Position numbers and translations under genes: made by a program. From an uncultured Clostridia bacterium (lineage in GTDB: Bacteria > Bacillota > Clostridia > Oscillospirales > Acutalibacteraceae), in contig CALEII010000022.1 of assembly GCA_937876205.1 (NCBI GenBank), positions 1-15,076 on the forward strand: a stretch of DNA of 15,076 nucleotides, read 5' to 3'. Of the stretch, positions 1 through 7,183 are shown in pieces. The notes below the pieces were generated by a model. That model searched no databases and had not been told where the DNA came from. It worked only from the letters and a program-made list of their open reading frames with translations. Positions within the stretch are counted from its first letter, which is position 1; the number at the start of each line of letters is the position of its first letter.

Positions 1-1
1 A

Positions 2-2188
2 CCTCTTGAAACTGCATATAACAATGCAAAGCCTATTATAGAGGCATATAACAAATACGGTGCAGGTATTTTTGATCAGACGGCTATAAATACCGCTTAT
101 AACGATCTTTACAGTGCTGTTTACAACGCAGAAACAAATGTATATTTCAATGCGTCCAATAACGGCGGAACAACAACAGCAAGAGCCACAACTGTCAAGA
201 TCGGTCCTAATTCCACTTATAATATGAATGTTTCCTCATTCACTGCAACAAAGGGAAATTGGAATTTCCTCGGTTGGAGCACTAATAAGGATGCAAAGAA
301 TGCTTCTACAGATAAAGTAACAGTAGGCTTTAATAACACTCTTTACGCAATCTTCGGTAAGGATGTTACAACAACCTTCAAGTATCTTGCTTCTGACGGT
401 TCTGTTATTACCGAGCCCGGCTACGGTACTATCTACAATACTGACATTCAGGCTGATGTTACAGCTCCCGCAGCAAACAATGTTTCATTCAATAATGATG
501 CTCTTGCTTTTGTAGGCTGGCGTGACGATGCAACTGCAGGTGCAGCTGAGTATACAGGTACAGTTCCCGTAAAGGACGGTATTACATATGTTTTCCGTGC
601 TGTATATTCAACACCCGTAACAGTTTCATTTGACAATAACGGCGGTGAGACAGCAGCTCCTGCCGCAATGACAGGCACCAAGTATTATAATGCAAATGAC
701 ACAGTTGTTGAAGGCTCTGCAGACTTTACTATTCCTTCCGATAAGCTTTCAAAGACAGGCTATGCCTTCCTTGGCTGGTCTGAGGATAAGGATGCTTCTT
801 CAGCTGATTATGCTCCCGGTGAAAAGCTCAGCGGTGTAAAAAAAGATATAACTCTCTATGCCGTATGGTCACAGAACTCATATCCCGTTGTATTTAAAAA
901 CTTTGACGGAGAGATCCTTCAGGAAACTGATGTTCTCTACGGTGAGATGCCCGAATACACAGGCGAAGTACCCTTTAAGGCAGGTACTATTGATATAAAG
1001 TGGGTATTTGACGGCTGGACTCCTGCTTTCAGTGAGGTTACAGGTGCTCAGGAATATACCGCAACCTTCTATTCTGATGTCGCTGATTATCTTGTTCAGT
1101 TTGTAAACGCTGACGGTACAGTTCTTCAGGAGTCAATGGTTGATTACCTCGGAATGCCCGAATATCTCGGTGAAATTCCCGAAAAGGCAGCAGATGCACA
1201 GTATACATATACATTTGAAGGCTGGGATAAGGAATTTGCTGTAGTTGAAGGTGCACAGGTTTATACTGCTACATATTCATCTGAATTGAATTCCTATACA
1301 GTTAAATTCGTAAATGAAGACGGCACAGTTCTTCAGGAGGATGTTCTTTTATACGGCGAAACCCCTGTTTATGAAGGAAAGACACCTGAAAAAGAAGCTG
1401 ATGCACAGTATAGCTACACATTTGATAAGTGGGATAATGAGATCAAGGCTGTAGAAGGCGATCAGGTTTATACAGCTAGATATCAGAATACTGTCAGATC
1501 TTATGTGATCTCCTTTGTAAATTATGACGGCACTGTTCTTTATGAGGAGACACTTGCATACGGAAAGCTGCCTGCATTAGAGGGTGATACACCTAAGAGA
1601 CCTGAAGACCGTATGTATGAATATTCCTTCAGCGGCTGGACTCCCGAAATCGTTAATGTTACAGGCGAGGCTACATATGAAGCACAGTATGCAGCAAAGG
1701 CTAAGCAGGTAATAGTTACCTTCTTCAACTTTGACGGAAATGTGCTTGAATCCAAGTTTGTTGACTTTGACTCAGTTCCCGTATATACAGGAAAAGAGCC
1801 TGCTAAGAAGGCTACAGCTGAGTTTACATATGTATTCACAGGCTGGGATAAGGAGCTTGAAGCAGTAACAGAAAGCGGTAATATTCCCTCAATGGTAATA
1901 ATCTGCATTTCAGCTTGTCTTGCAGGTGCTGTCTGCGGTGACCACTGCTCACCTATTTCAGACACTACAATTATGTCTTCAGCAGGTGCTCAGTGTAATC
2001 ACATCAATCACGTAAACACACAGCTTCCCTATGCAATTACAGTTGCTGCAATTTCATTTGTATGTTATTTGATTTCGGGTTTTGTACAGAATGCAATCGT
2101 TATGCTTGCAATCGGCATCGTTCTTACAATAGCAACAATTCTTGTTATCAAGATGCTTACAAAGAAAGAGAAAAAAGCCGCAAAATAA
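2..2188 (+). CDS. InlB-repeat surface protein (5' end off window) joined in frame to an NhaC antiporter C-terminus
   Basis: The reading frame is open from the left edge, so the start is missing; 728 residues are visible. An Asn/Tyr/Ala-rich helical stretch (about residues 1-50) is followed by three InlB/Listeria-Bacteroides-like units with GW and YA(V/I)(W/F) signatures (for example FDNNGG...FLGWSEDKD...LYAVWS). Five tandem 69-residue repeats follow, with the pattern FxNxDGxVLxE...Y.G..P.....YxFxGWxxE...V.G...Y.A.Y. Such repeats are typical of exported Firmicutes adhesins. In repeat five, after GWDKELEAVT, the sequence becomes ESGNIPSMVIICISACLAG, then GDHCSPISDTTIMSS and CNHINHVNTQLPYA, hallmarks of NhaC-family Na+/H+ antiporters. 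Two hydrophobic helices and a Lys-rich tail end the protein. No wall-sorting motif is present. A natural protein of this make-up is not one I recognise; truncation plus fusion or an assembly chimera are both possible. Confidence 0.8.
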   Translation, partial: PLETAYNNAKPIIEAYNKYGAGIFDQTAINTAYNDLYSAVYNAETNVYFNASNNGGTTTARATTVKIGPNSTYNMNVSSFTATKGNWNFLGWSTNKDAKNASTDKVTVGFNNTLYAIFGKDVTTTFKYLASDGSVITEPGYGTIYNTDIQADVTAPAANNVSFNNDALAFVGWRDDATAGAAEYTGTVPVKDGITYVFRAVYSTPVTVSFDNNGGETAAPAAMTGTKYYNANDTVVEGSADFTIPSDKLSKTGYAFLGWSEDKDASSADYAPGEKLSGVKKDITLYAVWSQNSYPVVFKNFDGEILQETDVLYGEMPEYTGEVPFKAGTIDIKWVFDGWTPAFSEVTGAQEYTATFYSDVADYLVQFVNADGTVLQESMVDYLGMPEYLGEIPEKAADAQYTYTFEGWDKEFAVVEGAQVYTATYSSELNSYTVKFVNEDGTVLQEDVLLYGETPVYEGKTPEKEADAQYSYTFDKWDNEIKAVEGDQVYTARYQNTVRSYVISFVNYDGTVLYEETLAYGKLPALEGDTPKRPEDRMYEYSFSGWTPEIVNVTGEATYEAQYAAKAKQVIVTFFNFDGNVLESKFVDFDSVPVYTGKEPAKKATAEFTYVFTGWDKELEAVTESGNIPSMVIICISACLAGAVCGDHCSPISDTTIMSSAGAQCNHINHVNTQLPYAITVAAISFVCYLISGFVQNAIVMLAIGIVLTIATILVIKMLTKKEKKAAK
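881..1870 (+). repeat. Tandem 207-bp (69-residue) adhesin repeats, four full and one interrupted
   Basis: Repeat units begin at 881, 1088, 1295, 1502 and 1709, each exactly 207 bases after the last. Each encodes a beta-rich module starting (Y/V)xVxFxNxDG and ending GWxxE(x)nVxG..xYxAxY. The middle units share PEK.ADAQY(T/S)YTF. The fifth unit is cut off after 162 bases at 1870, where the antiporter-like sequence starts. The units have diverged at nucleotide level, so they are old duplications rather than recent copies. Confidence 0.85.
1871..2188 (+). other. C-terminal fragment of an NhaC-family Na+/H+ antiporter
   Basis: About 105 residues match the end of NhaC-type antiporters: a helix ending LAGAVCGDHCSPISDTT, the Asn/His-rich CNHINHVNTQLPYA segment, then two hydrophobic helices (AITVAAISFVCYLISGF and AIVMLAIGIVLTIATILVI) and a KKEKKAAK cytoplasmic tail. 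The family normally has 450-550 residues and about 12 helices, so most of the transporter is absent. The fragment has no start of its own and is read only as the tail of the repeat protein. Family assignment is from motif recognition; transport activity is not expected. Confidence 0.8.
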
Positions 2189-2204
2189 TAATTAAATGAT
2201 TATG

Positions 2205-2235
2205 TCTCACTGTCTTCGGACAGTGAGATTTTTTT
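2205..2235 (+). terminator. Intrinsic terminator after the repeat/NhaC gene
   Basis: A perfect 10-bp stem (TCTCACTGTC / GACAGTGAGA) closed by a TTCG tetraloop is followed by seven T residues at 2229-2235. It begins 17 bases after the stop codon and precedes the xyl promoter, so it separates the two transcription units. Confidence 0.93.
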
Positions 2236-2244
2236 GTTTTAATG

Positions 2245-2273
2245 TTGATATTATAATATATAGGTGATATAAT
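2245..2273 (+). promoter_or_regulatory. Sigma-A-type promoter of the xylB-xylA-hydrolase operon
   Basis: TTGATA at 2245-2250 and a perfect TATAAT at 2268-2273 are 17 bases apart. A TG at 2265-2266, one base before the -10, makes it an extended -10 element. The start point is expected near 2280, giving a leader of about 23 bases before the xylB ATG. The AAGGAG ribosome binding site lies at 2291-2296. Confidence 0.8.
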
Positions 2274-2291
2274 TATATAAACTTTATATAA
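2273..2291. promoter_or_regulatory. 19-bp perfect palindrome, candidate operator of the xyl operon
   Basis: TTATATAAA-C-TTTATATAA is a perfect inverted repeat with 9-bp arms and one central base. It starts on the last base of the -10 box, spans the predicted start point and ends on the first bases of the ribosome binding site, where a bound repressor would block initiation. It does not resemble the Bacillus XylR operator as I know it, and no xylR gene is in the window. The AT-only arms raise the chance of coincidence. Confidence 0.4.
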
Positions 2292-2302
2292 AGGAGAAAA
2301 CT

Positions 2303-3787
2303 ATGCTTTATATAGGAATTGACCTTGGCACATCTGCAGTTAAATTATTGCTTGTTGATGAAAAAGGTTGTATTTTAAATGAAGTTTCAAAGGAATATCC
2401 GGTGTATTTCCCTCATTCAGGCTGGTCTGAGCAAAATCCTGAAGACTGGATAACTGCAGTAAATGAAGGCCTTTCGGAACTTCTTTCAGATTGTGATAAA
2501 TCAGCAGTAAAAGGAATCGGTTGTGGCGGTCAGATGCACGGTCTCGTTGTTCTCGATGAACACGATAACGTTATCCGCCCTGCAATTCTTTGGAACGACA
2601 GCAGAACACATAAAGAAGTTGAATATCTTAATAATACTGTCGGTAAAGATGTTTTATCAGAAAACACAGCTAATATTGCGTTTGCAGGATTCACAGCACC
2701 TAAAATACTGTGGATGAAAAAAAACGAGCCCGACTTATTCAATAAAATCAGCAAAATTATGCTTCCGAAGGACTATATAAACTACATACTTACCGGTGTT
2801 CATTCCTGTGATTATTCAGATGCGTCCGGTATGCTTCTGCTTGATGTGAAAAATAAATGCTGGTCACAGAAGATGCTTGATATTTGCGGCATATCAGAAA
2901 ATCAACTTCCCTCACTTTATGAAAGTTATGAAGCAACAGGAACACTCAAACCTGAAATTGCTGAAAAATTCGGCTTGTCCACAGAAACTGTCGTGGTAGC
3001 AGGTGCAGGTGATAATGCTGCTGCAGCAATAGGTACAGGTACAATCGACAACGGCAATTGTAATATTTCAATCGGCACATCAGGTACGGTATTCATTTCA
3101 AGCAATGAATTCGGTGTAGACAGCAGCAATGCGCTTCATTCATTTGCCCATGCAGACGGTGGTTATCATCTTATGGGTTGTATGCTCTCAGCAGCATCCT
3201 GTAACAAGTGGTTTATGGATGACATTCTCTGCGATAAAGATTATAACGGTGTTCAAAGTCTCATTGATGAAGAAAAGCTTGGCAGAAATGAAGTATATTT
3301 TCTGCCGTATCTTATGGGTGAAAGAAGCCCTGTAAATGACACCAATGCAAGAGGTACTTTTATCGGGATGAGTCTTGGCACTAAGAAAGAGGATATGCTT
3401 CAGGCTGTGCTTGAAGGTGTTGCATTTGCAATCCGTGACAGTTTTGAGGTTGCTAAATCTCTCGGAATTGAAATTAAAACAAGTAATATCTGCGGTGGCG
3501 GTGTCAAGAGTAAATTATGGCAGAAAATATTTGCAAGTGTACTCGGAATACCTCTGAATATTCTTAAAACCGAACAAGGCCCCGGCTACGGCGGTGCCAT
3601 TCTTGCAATGGTTGCGTGTAATGAATATAATTCAGTTGCAGATGCCTGCAAAAATCTTGTTGATATTTCAGAAACGGTTTATCCTGATAAGGAGATTACT
3701 GACCGTTATGAAATAAAATATAACAAATTCAGAAAGATATATCCCGCACTAAAAAACACATTTGCAGATATGATAACGGAGGAATAA
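2303..3787 (+). CDS. xylB: Xylulokinase (FGGY family)
   Basis: It phosphorylates D-xylulose with ATP to xylulose 5-phosphate, feeding the pentose phosphate pathway in the cytoplasm. The 494 residues match the family length (E. coli XylB is 484). The N-terminal nucleotide-fold motif GIDLGTSAVK has Asp7. QMHG (77-80) and ILWNDSR (95-101) are typical sugar-site segments of xylulokinases. GFTAPKILWMKKN (129-141) fits FGGY signature 1. GAGDNAAAAIG carries the expected catalytic base, Asp237. SIGTSG (257-261 region) and GGGVKSKLWQ (398-407) belong to the ATP-binding half. The ATG follows AAGGAG with good spacing. It is the first gene of the operon, two bases ahead of xylA, whose ribosome binding site lies inside its last codons. 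Confidence 0.96.
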   Translation: MLYIGIDLGTSAVKLLLVDEKGCILNEVSKEYPVYFPHSGWSEQNPEDWITAVNEGLSELLSDCDKSAVKGIGCGGQMHGLVVLDEHDNVIRPAILWNDSRTHKEVEYLNNTVGKDVLSENTANIAFAGFTAPKILWMKKNEPDLFNKISKIMLPKDYINYILTGVHSCDYSDASGMLLLDVKNKCWSQKMLDICGISENQLPSLYESYEATGTLKPEIAEKFGLSTETVVVAGAGDNAAAAIGTGTIDNGNCNISIGTSGTVFISSNEFGVDSSNALHSFAHADGGYHLMGCMLSAASCNKWFMDDILCDKDYNGVQSLIDEEKLGRNEVYFLPYLMGERSPVNDTNARGTFIGMSLGTKKEDMLQAVLEGVAFAIRDSFEVAKSLGIEIKTSNICGGGVKSKLWQKIFASVLGIPLNILKTEQGPGYGGAILAMVACNEYNSVADACKNLVDISETVYPDKEITDRYEIKYNKFRKIYPALKNTFADMITEE

Positions 3788-3789
3788 AA

Positions 3790-5109
3790 ATGTCTGAAAT
3801 CTTTAAAAACATTCCCGAAATTAAATTTGAAGGCGCAAAGAGCAAGAATAACCTTGCTTTCAAGTTCTATGACCCTGAAAAGGTTATTCTCGGAAAGACC
3901 ATGAAGGAGCATCTCCCCTTTGCTATGGCTTGGTGGCACAATCTCGGTGCAGCAGGTACAGATATGTTCGGCAGAGACACTGCAGACAAGTCTTTCGGGG
4001 CTGAAAAAGGAACAATGGAGCACGCAAAAGCTAAAGTAGATGCAGGTTTTGAGTTTATGAAGAAGCTCGGCATTGAATACTTCTGTTTCCACGATGTAGA
4101 CCTTGTTCCTGAAGCAGATGATATCAATGTAACAAATGCAAGACTTGATGAAATTTCTGACTACATTCTCGAAAAGATGAATGCAACAGGCATAAAATGT
4201 CTCTGGGGTACTGCAAATATGTTCTCAAATCCCAGATTTATGAACGGTGCAGGCAGTACAAACTCTGCTGATGTATACTGTTTTGCTGCAGCCCAGATTA
4301 AGAAAGCTCTTGATGTAACTGTTAAGCTTGGCGGTAAGGGCTATGTTTTCTGGGGCGGTCGTGAAGGCTACGAAACACTTCTCAACACAGATATGAAGTT
4401 TGAGCAGGAAAACATTGCAAGACTTATGAAAATGGCTGTTAATTACGGCAGAAAAATAGGTTTCACAGGTGATTTCTATATCGAACCCAAGCCAAAAGAG
4501 CCTATGAAGCATCAGTATGATTTTGATGCTGCAACAGCTATCGGCTTCCTTCGTCAGTACGGTCTTGATAAGGACTTCAAGATGAATATTGAAGCAAATC
4601 ACGCAACTCTTGCAGGTCACACCTTCCAGCACGAGATCAGAGTATCTGCTATAAACGGTATGCTCGGCAGTATTGATGCAAATCAGGGGGACTATCTTCT
4701 GGGCTGGGATACAGACGAATTCCCATTTGATGTTTATGAAGCAACAATGTGTATGTATGAGGTTATCAAGGCAGGCGGTCTGACAGGCGGTTTTAATTTT
4801 GATGCTAAAAACAGACGTCCCAGTAACACATATGAAGATATGTTTGAAAGCTACATACTCGGTATGGATACTTTTGCACTCGGACTTATGAATGCTGCAA
4901 AAATCATTGAGGACGGCAGAATTGACGAGTTTGTCAGCGAGAAGTATTCTTCATTCAGAAACACGGAAATCGGCTCAAAAATCCTCTCAGGCGATGCTAC
5001 ACTTGAGGAACTGTCTGCTCATGCAGAAGCTCTCAAAGGTGTCGCCTCCCCTTGCTCAGGCAAACAGGAAAGACTTGAGGGAATTGTGAACAGTATTCTT
5101 TTCGGATGA
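3790..5109 (+). CDS. xylA: Xylose isomerase
   Basis: It interconverts D-xylose and D-xylulose using two divalent metals. The 439 residues fit the long (class II) isomerases of Firmicutes. All active-site residues are visible at the usual class II numbering: His101 and Asp104 in FCFHDVDLVPE; Glu232 and Lys234 in IEPKPKEPMKHQYDFD; Glu268 and His271 in NIEANHATLAGHTFQHE; Asp296 in SIDANQGD; Asp307 and Asp309 in GWDTDEFP; Asp339 in FNFDAKNRR. GGRGEGY-type loop residues appear as FWGGREGYE (187-195). GGAGGA-like bases at 3779-3784, inside the end of xylB, provide the ribosome binding site. Only two bases separate the genes, so they are co-transcribed and probably translationally coupled. Confidence 0.98.
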   Translation: MSEIFKNIPEIKFEGAKSKNNLAFKFYDPEKVILGKTMKEHLPFAMAWWHNLGAAGTDMFGRDTADKSFGAEKGTMEHAKAKVDAGFEFMKKLGIEYFCFHDVDLVPEADDINVTNARLDEISDYILEKMNATGIKCLWGTANMFSNPRFMNGAGSTNSADVYCFAAAQIKKALDVTVKLGGKGYVFWGGREGYETLLNTDMKFEQENIARLMKMAVNYGRKIGFTGDFYIEPKPKEPMKHQYDFDAATAIGFLRQYGLDKDFKMNIEANHATLAGHTFQHEIRVSAINGMLGSIDANQGDYLLGWDTDEFPFDVYEATMCMYEVIKAGGLTGGFNFDAKNRRPSNTYEDMFESYILGMDTFALGLMNAAKIIEDGRIDEFVSEKYSSFRNTEIGSKILSGDATLEELSAHAEALKGVASPCSGKQERLEGIVNSILFG

Positions 5110-5110
5110 T

Positions 5111-5833
5111 ATGAAATATTCAAGAAGTGAATGGTTTGGTTTTGAGCGTCTGGATTTCGATTTTAAAGGCAAAAATGCCATTGTTATACTTCCCAATTGC
5201 AAACAAAACGGAAAATGGTTGTTAAAAACAGAATACTTTGGTGCTTTTCCTGAATTTGAAATTGAAATGCTGAATAAAGGCTATCATATTACTCATGTAG
5301 ACAACACAACAAGATGGTGTCTGCAAGAAGATACTCAGAGACAAGCTGAATTTATTGATTTTATTGCTGAAGAATTCAGACTCAATAAAAAATGTGTACC
5401 TGTAGGTATGAGCTGTGGAGGTATGCAGGCAGTTTATCTTGCATCGGCATATCCTGAAAAGGTTGCTGCTATCTATATTGATGCTCCTGTGATGAACTTT
5501 CTCAGTTGTCCGTTCAATATCGGAAGCGCACAGAATGATGACCGGATCGAATTTATAAATGCAAGAGGTCTTACACAAAAAGATCTTATCAACTTCAGAA
5601 ATCATCCGGTTGACCACATCGACAATCTGATAATGAACAGAATTCCTGTTGCACTGATTTGCGGTGACAGTGATATTATTGTCCCATATGATGAAAACGG
5701 TATCTATCTCTCAAATAAATACAAGGATACAGATATTCCTTTTTTTGAAGTATTGAAAAAAGGCTGCAATCATCATCCTCACGGACTTGACGATAATTCC
5801 GAATTGATCGAATTTATTGAATCTGTATATTGA
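5111..5833 (+). CDS. Alpha/beta hydrolase, third gene of the xylose operon
   Basis: A 240-residue serine hydrolase of the alpha/beta fold, substrate unknown. The nucleophile elbow is GMSCGG (99-104, Ser101). LICGDSDIIVPY (183-193) supplies the likely acid (Asp188). GCNHHPHGLDD (218-228) carries the His, most likely His221, His222 or His224. There is no signal peptide or membrane segment, so it should act in the cytoplasm. The ATG lies one base after the xylA stop with no convincing ribosome binding site, which suggests translational coupling to xylA. Its place in the operon suggests a link to pentose use, such as removing an acyl group from imported xylose or xylo-oligosaccharides; that is inference. 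A general esterase or peptidase-like role is equally possible. Confidence 0.85.
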   Translation: MKYSRSEWFGFERLDFDFKGKNAIVILPNCKQNGKWLLKTEYFGAFPEFEIEMLNKGYHITHVDNTTRWCLQEDTQRQAEFIDFIAEEFRLNKKCVPVGMSCGGMQAVYLASAYPEKVAAIYIDAPVMNFLSCPFNIGSAQNDDRIEFINARGLTQKDLINFRNHPVDHIDNLIMNRIPVALICGDSDIIVPYDENGIYLSNKYKDTDIPFFEVLKKGCNHHPHGLDDNSELIEFIESVY

Positions 5834-5839
5834 ATAGTT

Positions 5840-5872
5840 AAGGAAGCCCCATTATGAGGCTTCCTTTTTTTT
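5840..5872 (+). terminator. Intrinsic terminator of the xyl operon
   Basis: A 9-bp stem AAGGAAGCC / GGCTTCCTT with a 9-base loop runs into eight T residues (5865-5872), starting seven bases after the hydrolase stop. It ends two bases before the 3' end of the convergent regulator gene. The reverse side lacks a long T-tract, so it mainly stops plus-strand transcription. Confidence 0.9.
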
Positions 5873-5874
5873 GT

Positions 5875-6486
5875 TTATTCAGACCATTGCATTTCAGAAT
5901 CAGTTATTCCCATTTTTCGGCATTCATCACAAACTGATTGTTTTTCTTCTTGATTACCTATTGTGTAACTAAGAATACTATTGTAAAAAACAATATATTT
6001 TATGTTTCTGCATTTAAAATCAACAAACCAATTACCGCTTTTGTTGTCTTTTAATACACGTGAAAACATCTCAGGTAAATCAAATTTATCTGATGTAAAA
6101 TATAACGCAGTCCAATATTTTGGTGTGCCTCCTGCATTCCATAGTTCAACCTTATTAATTGATAAATAATCAATAACACTGTCGTCATTCAGACTTTCTT
6201 TTATAACAATACCTTCATAAAGTTTTAGTTTAATGTTATTTATTGCATTCTGACCACATTTATGAGTTATCATAACAGCTTGTATATCATTTTCATCTTT
6301 TATTAGAACATCGATACTGCAATTAAAAAAATCTGCTAAAACTATTAGTTTTTCTGTTTCAGGGAAGGCAACTCCTGATTCCCATTTTGAAACAGACTGT
6401 CGGCTTACACCGCATATTTCAGCAAGTTTTTCCTGATTATATCCAAATTTCTTTCTGAGTAAATATAATTTATCTGAAAATTTCAT
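5875..6486 (-). CDS. XRE-family transcriptional regulator with unrecognised C-terminal domain
   Basis: 203 residues. Residues 1-64 form a Cro/C1-type helix-turn-helix: LYLLRKKFGYNQEKLAEICGV, SRQSVSKWESG and ETEKLIVLADFFNCSIDVL, with the QSVSKWE recognition helix typical of the family. Residues 65-203 match no family I recognise. The segment is mixed alpha/beta, contains CGQNAINNIKLKLYEGI and CDECRKMGITDSEM, and looks like a soluble sensing or dimerisation module. The two Cys in the CDEC segment could bind a metal, but this is not established. The ATG has a good AAAAGGTGA site (6491-6499). It lies directly downstream of the S51-like gene on the same strand, so the two are probably one operon and the regulator may control it. 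The target is unknown. Confidence 0.85.
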   Translation of the reverse strand: MKFSDKLYLLRKKFGYNQEKLAEICGVSRQSVSKWESGVAFPETEKLIVLADFFNCSIDVLIKDENDIQAVMITHKCGQNAINNIKLKLYEGIVIKESLNDDSVIDYLSINKVELWNAGGTPKYWTALYFTSDKFDLPEMFSRVLKDNKSGNWFVDFKCRNIKYIVFYNSILSYTIGNQEEKQSVCDECRKMGITDSEMQWSE

Positions 6487-6497
6487 AAAATCACCTT

Positions 6498-7051
6498 TTA
6501 TTCAGCAATAAACATTCCGTTTGCATAAAAAATTAATGCTTGATTATCTTTGAGATTTATTCTTTGTGTTTGTCAGGTGTAATATTTCCATTCTGTTGTC
6601 CTTTTTTGCAATGAACATCAATAACAGACTTGACCCAATTGAATCCATTTTGATAATCTTTTCCGCAAATACAGCTTCCGGCACTGACACCGATATAGAT
6701 ACCTTCATTTACAATATATTGTTTTATAAGATTTACAAAATCAAATTTAAGCATCTGGCTAAGAAGAAAATTGCAATCTCCGCCACAGACATAGACAGCA
6801 TCATATTGCTTAAGTTTTTCATACTCAATTTGATAATCAAGATTATAAATTGTAATATTATCTTTTTGTATACCTGCATATAATAAATCATTCATACACT
6901 TTGGTAAAACGGCTTTTGCATCCTCATCAATTGCGGCTGTGGGTATCCATAATACTTTTGCCTTATCAACAGGACTATCAAGCATATTTATGAATATTCT
7001 TTCAATATTTTTATTTTCAAATCCTGCTGAAGTTAAAATAATTCTTTTCAT
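6498..7051 (-). pseudogene. Peptidase S51 (dipeptidase E-like) with a one-base frameshift near its C-terminus
   Basis: The uninterrupted frame gives 164 residues (stop at 6557). It shows the S51 fold: MKRIILTSAGF, VLWIPTAAID, YVCGGDCNFLL (87-97), nucleophile elbow GVSAGS (Ser123) and IDVHC (His147). In the alternative frame directly after the stop, 6560 down to 6498 encodes 20 residues, INLKDNQALIFY...FIAE, then a stop. This is how the C-terminal strands of this subfamily normally read (HINLTDNQA-type). Adding one base near 6555-6566 restores a 184-residue protein ending 11 bases before the regulator's start. Family members are dipeptidases or amidotransferase-like proteins. The first part and active site are intact, so the short form may still fold. 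A sequencing error in the A-rich stretch is also possible. AAAGGAGC provides the start signal. Confidence 0.75.
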
Positions 7052-7074
7052 ATCTGTTGCTCCTTTTTGTATTT

Positions 7075-7103
7075 ATCTTAACACAAAAAATCCGACAACA
7101 CAA
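7075..7103 (-). promoter_or_regulatory. Possible promoter of the S51-XRE unit
   Basis: On the minus strand, TTGTGT (7103-7098) and TAAGAT (7080-7075) are 17 bases apart, and a TG one base before the -10 adds an extended element. The leader would be only about 17 bases, with the ribosome binding site close to the start point, so the match is tentative. Confidence 0.35.
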
Positions 7104-7122
7104 CCAACTCTATGTTGAACAT

Positions 7123-7141
7123 TTGCAATCTACAGTTGCAA
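7123..7141. repeat. Paired TTGCAA palindromes upstream of the S51-XRE promoter
   Basis: TTGCAA-N7-TTGCAA; each half is itself a palindrome and the whole is symmetric at the arms. It lies about 20 bases upstream of the possible -35 and touches the T-tract of the pckG terminator. It could be a binding site for the XRE regulator; no other evidence supports this. Confidence 0.3.
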
Positions 7142-7171
7142 AAAAAAGCCTCTGTGTTTCCACAGAGGCTT
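7140..7171 (-). terminator. Intrinsic terminator of pckG
   Basis: Read on the minus strand, an 11-bp perfect stem AAGCCTCTGTG / CACAGAGGCTT with a GAAA tetraloop is followed by a run of T residues. It lies about a dozen bases past the pckG stop and insulates the S51 gene downstream. Confidence 0.95.
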
Positions 7172-7183
7172 AAAATATTTAAA

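Noticed and set aside
224..226. ATG at 224 as the start of the repeat protein
   Set aside because: The frame stays open for 74 codons to the left edge with matching composition and part of the first repeat unit, so the gene starts outside the window.
2189..2302. Riboswitch or attenuator in the xyl leader
   Set aside because: The leader after the predicted start point is only about 23 bases, too short for a riboswitch. The hairpin there is the terminator of the previous gene.
5840..5872. Bidirectional action of the xyl operon terminator on the regulator gene
   Set aside because: On the minus strand the hairpin is followed by a mixed sequence without a T-tract, so only plus-strand termination is supported.
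6550..6566. Programmed -1 frameshifting in the S51-like gene
   Set aside because: There is no X XXY YYZ slippery heptamer before the stop and no clear downstream stem. A one-base deletion or sequencing error is simpler.
6566..6883. Open frame of 105 codons on the plus strand, antisense to the S51-like gene
   Set aside because: It is rich in Ile/Phe/Asn from reversed AT-rich codons, has no ribosome binding site and matches no family. It is a shadow of the real gene.
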